Origin: Pararhodonellum marinum
Lineage (GTDB): Bacteria > Bacteroidota > Bacteroidia > Cytophagales > Cyclobacteriaceae
Reading direction: 5' to 3'
Assembly (NCBI RefSeq): GCF_015354735.1
Contig: NZ_JACEFJ010000010.1
Location: 62,001-126,000 of the forward strand
DNA length: 64,000 nt
The position numbers and the translations under genes are program-made. This document shows, piece by piece, positions 61,829-64,000 of the stretch; the first letter of the stretch is position 1; the number at the start of each line of letters is the position of its first letter. The notes beneath the pieces are model-generated. The model was not told the DNA's origin, searched no databases, and saw nothing but the letters and a program-made list of their open reading frames with translations.

Positions 61829-61975
61829 AGTTTCGTTTTCTTTTGGTACAGCAAGACAAGCAAAATCAGCTTGCTGTCCTCTCAAGTTAAATGGGTATAT
61901 TAGGATCCCGTTTACTTGCTTTTTTAACGTAAAGCAATTGGACAAAACAGATATCCACTTCTGAATACCAACCTT

Positions 61976-64000
61976 ATGATTAAGCCCAATTTGATAATCC
62001 TTATCCTGTGCATTGCATTTTATGCGATTGGCCATCAACCCCTACAAGCACAAACCACCGGTAATTTTGCTTCCAAAGCCGATTCCATCCTTCAATTGAT
62101 GACTTTAGAAGAAAAGTTGGGTCAACTCAATTTACCGGTAGGGGGTGACATCACCACGGGTCAAGCCGGAAGCTCCGACATCGCGATTTCCATCAAAGCC
62201 GGACAAGTAGGCGGGCTTTTTAACCTCAAATCCGCTGAAAAAATCAGGGAAATTCAAAGAATTGCCGTGGAGGAGACGAGACTCAAAATCCCATTGTTGT
62301 TTGGAATGGATGTCATCCATGGATATGAAACCCTCTTTCCGATTCCCTTGGGCATGTCCAGCAGCTGGGACATGGCACTTGTCGAGCAATCAGCCAGAAT
62401 AGCGGCCATCGAAGCCAGTGCGGATGGGATCAACTGGACTTTTTCGCCCATGGTGGATGTTTCCAGGGATCCAAGATGGGGTAGGGTTTCGGAAGGAAAC
62501 GGGGAAGACCCTTTTCTGGGAGCCGCCATAGCCAAAGCCATGATCCAAGGGTATCAGGGAGATGATTTGGCCTTGTCCAATACCATTATGGCCTGTGTAA
62601 AGCATTTTGCCCTCTATGGAGCATCAGAAGCCGGAAGAGATTACAATACGGTAGACATGAGCAGACAGCGGATGTTCAATGAATACATGCTTCCCTATCA
62701 GGCTGCAGTGGAAGCCGGGGTAGGTTCGGTCATGACCTCATTCAACGATGTGGATGGCATACCGGCCAGTGGCAACAAGTGGCTGATGACAGAATTGTTG
62801 CGGGAGACCTGGGGTTTTGACGGCTTCGTGGTGACCGATTACACCGCCATCAACGAGATGATCCCCCATGGCATGGGCAACCTTCAGGAGGTGTCGGCCA
62901 TGGCATTGCAGGCAGGGGTGGATATGGACATGGTTGGAGAAGGTTTTCTGACTACCCTGGAAAAGTCCCTCAAGGAAGGAAAAATCAACCAAACACAGAT
63001 TGACGAGGCTGTTCGTAGGATTTTGATCGCCAAATACCAACTCGGCTTGTTTGATGATCCCTTCAGGTATGCTGATCCCAACCGGTCTCAAAATGAGATT
63101 TTCACTCCCGAACACAGAAAGGTGGCAAGGGAAATTGCAGCGCAGACCTTTGTCTTGCTGAAGAATGAAGGCGACATCCTGCCCCTTAAGAAGCAAGGGA
63201 CCATAGCATTGGTTGGTCCCATGGCGGATAACAGGGAGAACATGGCAGGCACCTGGAGTGTGGCAGGGAGGTTTACCGAGTCGGTTTCCTTGAAAGAAGG
63301 CTTGGAAAATGCCCTAGGTGAGCAGGCAAAGATCGTCTATGCCCGAGGTGCCAATGTGGTGGCCGACTCACTTTTGGAATCCAGAGTAAGCATTTTTGGC
63401 AAACCCACTTATCGGGATGAGCGGTCTGAGGAAGTTTTGATTCAGGAGGCTTTGGCGGCGGTCAAGGATGCGGATGTTATAGTGGCGGCCATGGGCGAAT
63501 CAGCAGAAATGAGCGGGGAAGCCTCCAGCCGATCAGACATCGAAATTCCCCAGAACCAAAGGGCGCTGATGCAGGCACTTATGGACACCGGCAAACCTGT
63601 GGTCCTGGTGTTGTTTACCGGGAGGCCTTTGGGAATGGCTTGGGAGGAAGAACATATGCCAGCCATCCTGAACGTATGGTTTGCGGGCAGTGAAGCCGGA
63701 GATGCGATTGCCGATGTGCTTTTTGGGGAAGTCAACCCATCCGGTAAACTGACCGCCACCTTTCCCCAAAATGTAGGTCAGGTGCCTCTTTTCTACAACC
63801 ATAAAAACACGGGCCGGCCCTTACCAGAAGGCGAATGGTTCCAGAAATTCAGATCCAATTACCTGGATGTGTCCAATGAACCCCTCTATCCTTTCGGTTA
63901 TGGCTTAAGTTACACGAATTTTGAATACGGAGATATAAGTCTTAGCAGCACGCAGCTGTCAGGAGACCAAACTTTAACGGTAAAGGTATCGGTAACCAAT
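61976..64000 (+). CDS. Exported GH3 glycosidase (BglX-type), 3' truncated by the window
   Basis: The first 675 codons are present. The signal peptide is IILILCIAFYAIGHQPLQAQ. GH3 motifs: MTLEEKLGQLNLP, LFGMDVIHGYETLFPIPLG, DPRWGRVSEGNGEDPFLG, VKHFALYGASEAGRDYN and the nucleophile Asp288 in DGFVVTDYTAI. The (alpha/beta)6 domain follows (RKVAREIAAQTFVLLKNEG; AAMGESAEMSGEASSRSDIE; LYPFGYGLSYT). It resembles periplasmic BglX beta-glucosidases, though in this locus it may act as a beta-xylosidase. The C-terminal fibronectin-like domain begins near the window end. It has its own transcript after the xylA terminator. Confidence 0.9.
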   Translation, partial: MIKPNLIILILCIAFYAIGHQPLQAQTTGNFASKADSILQLMTLEEKLGQLNLPVGGDITTGQAGSSDIAISIKAGQVGGLFNLKSAEKIREIQRIAVEETRLKIPLLFGMDVIHGYETLFPIPLGMSSSWDMALVEQSARIAAIEASADGINWTFSPMVDVSRDPRWGRVSEGNGEDPFLGAAIAKAMIQGYQGDDLALSNTIMACVKHFALYGASEAGRDYNTVDMSRQRMFNEYMLPYQAAVEAGVGSVMTSFNDVDGIPASGNKWLMTELLRETWGFDGFVVTDYTAINEMIPHGMGNLQEVSAMALQAGVDMDMVGEGFLTTLEKSLKEGKINQTQIDEAVRRILIAKYQLGLFDDPFRYADPNRSQNEIFTPEHRKVAREIAAQTFVLLKNEGDILPLKKQGTIALVGPMADNRENMAGTWSVAGRFTESVSLKEGLENALGEQAKIVYARGANVVADSLLESRVSIFGKPTYRDERSEEVLIQEALAAVKDADVIVAAMGESAEMSGEASSRSDIEIPQNQRALMQALMDTGKPVVLVLFTGRPLGMAWEEEHMPAILNVWFAGSEAGDAIADVLFGEVNPSGKLTATFPQNVGQVPLFYNHKNTGRPLPEGEWFQKFRSNYLDVSNEPLYPFGYGLSYTNFEYGDISLSSTQLSGDQTLTVKVSVTN

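Noticed and set aside
1-64000. CRISPR arrays, tRNA/rRNA genes, transposases, integrases
   Set aside because: No regularly spaced direct repeats, no cloverleaf with a GGTTCGAATCC-like T arm, and no transposase or integrase motifs were seen in gene products or intergenic regions.

Overview
The window looks like chromosomal DNA of a Bacteroidota (Bacteroidetes) member, most likely Cyclobacteriaceae (Cyclobacterium, Algoriphagus or Echinicola relatives). The clues are moderate G+C, promoters of the -33 TTTG / -7 TAnnTTTG type, weak Shine-Dalgarno signals, a SusC-type TonB plug fused into another protein, LacI-regulated pentose and uronate genes, and a complete SUF operon ending in a bacilliredoxin. 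The family assignment is inference; the phylum is well supported. No rRNA, tRNA, CRISPR array, prophage or insertion sequence was recognised.

Layout. 1-2955: end of an export operon (degenerate ABC ATPase tail, HlyD adaptor, TolC-like channel). 3122-7653: Tat-exported Gfo/Idh/MocA oxidoreductase, GH20 hexosaminidase lipoprotein, and metZ. metZ is preceded by a Bacteroidota promoter, a SAM-I riboswitch and a 35-codon upstream ORF overlapping its start. 8186-20919: DUF4407 membrane protein, a two-gene histidine-rich membrane unit of unknown role, an SDR, a large AsmA-like protein, a LemA/DUF2207 pair and an exported amidohydrolase. 20955-26939: a 1994-residue alpha-2-macroglobulin-like protein with an internal carboxypeptidase-regulatory domain and TonB plug. 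27059-33773: cyclophilin, xylose-isomerase-like TIM-barrel protein, RlpA, CocE-type hydrolase, kdsB, a heme-c lipoprotein and rsmE. 33774-34778: about 1 kb of non-coding DNA with two imperfect copies of a structured repeat. 34779-39219: DEAD-box helicase, acyl-CoA-binding protein, citrate synthase and bacilliredoxin. 39247-44867: sufB-C-D-S-E and a SufT-like gene, transcribed leftwards into the bacilliredoxin gene. 45115-49062: Lrp/AsnC regulator and an S9 peptidase.

49490-64000 is a glucuronoxylan/xylose/uronate locus in two divergent arms around a 0.77-kb control region with LacI-type palindromes. The left arm (lacI, GH67 alpha-glucuronidase, SDR, GH10 xylanase) breaks down glucuronoxylan. 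The right arm (uxuA, Na+/solute symporter, xylB, xylA, GH3 glycosidase running off the window) imports and catabolises the sugars. Xylose goes through XylA and XylB to xylulose-5-phosphate. Glucuronate would pass through fructuronate and mannonate, with the SDR probably replacing UxuB and UxuA making KDG. No SusC/SusD pair is seen here.

The non-coding DNA holds several clear intrinsic terminators, a dispersed repeat of about 180 bp present in inverted orientation at 16.6 and 29.1 kb, and the tandem structured repeats at 34.1 and 34.6 kb. The most unusual items are the alpha-2-macroglobulin/TonB-plug fusion, the two repeat families, the riboswitch plus overlapping small ORF at metZ, and the uncharacterised histidine-rich membrane pair.
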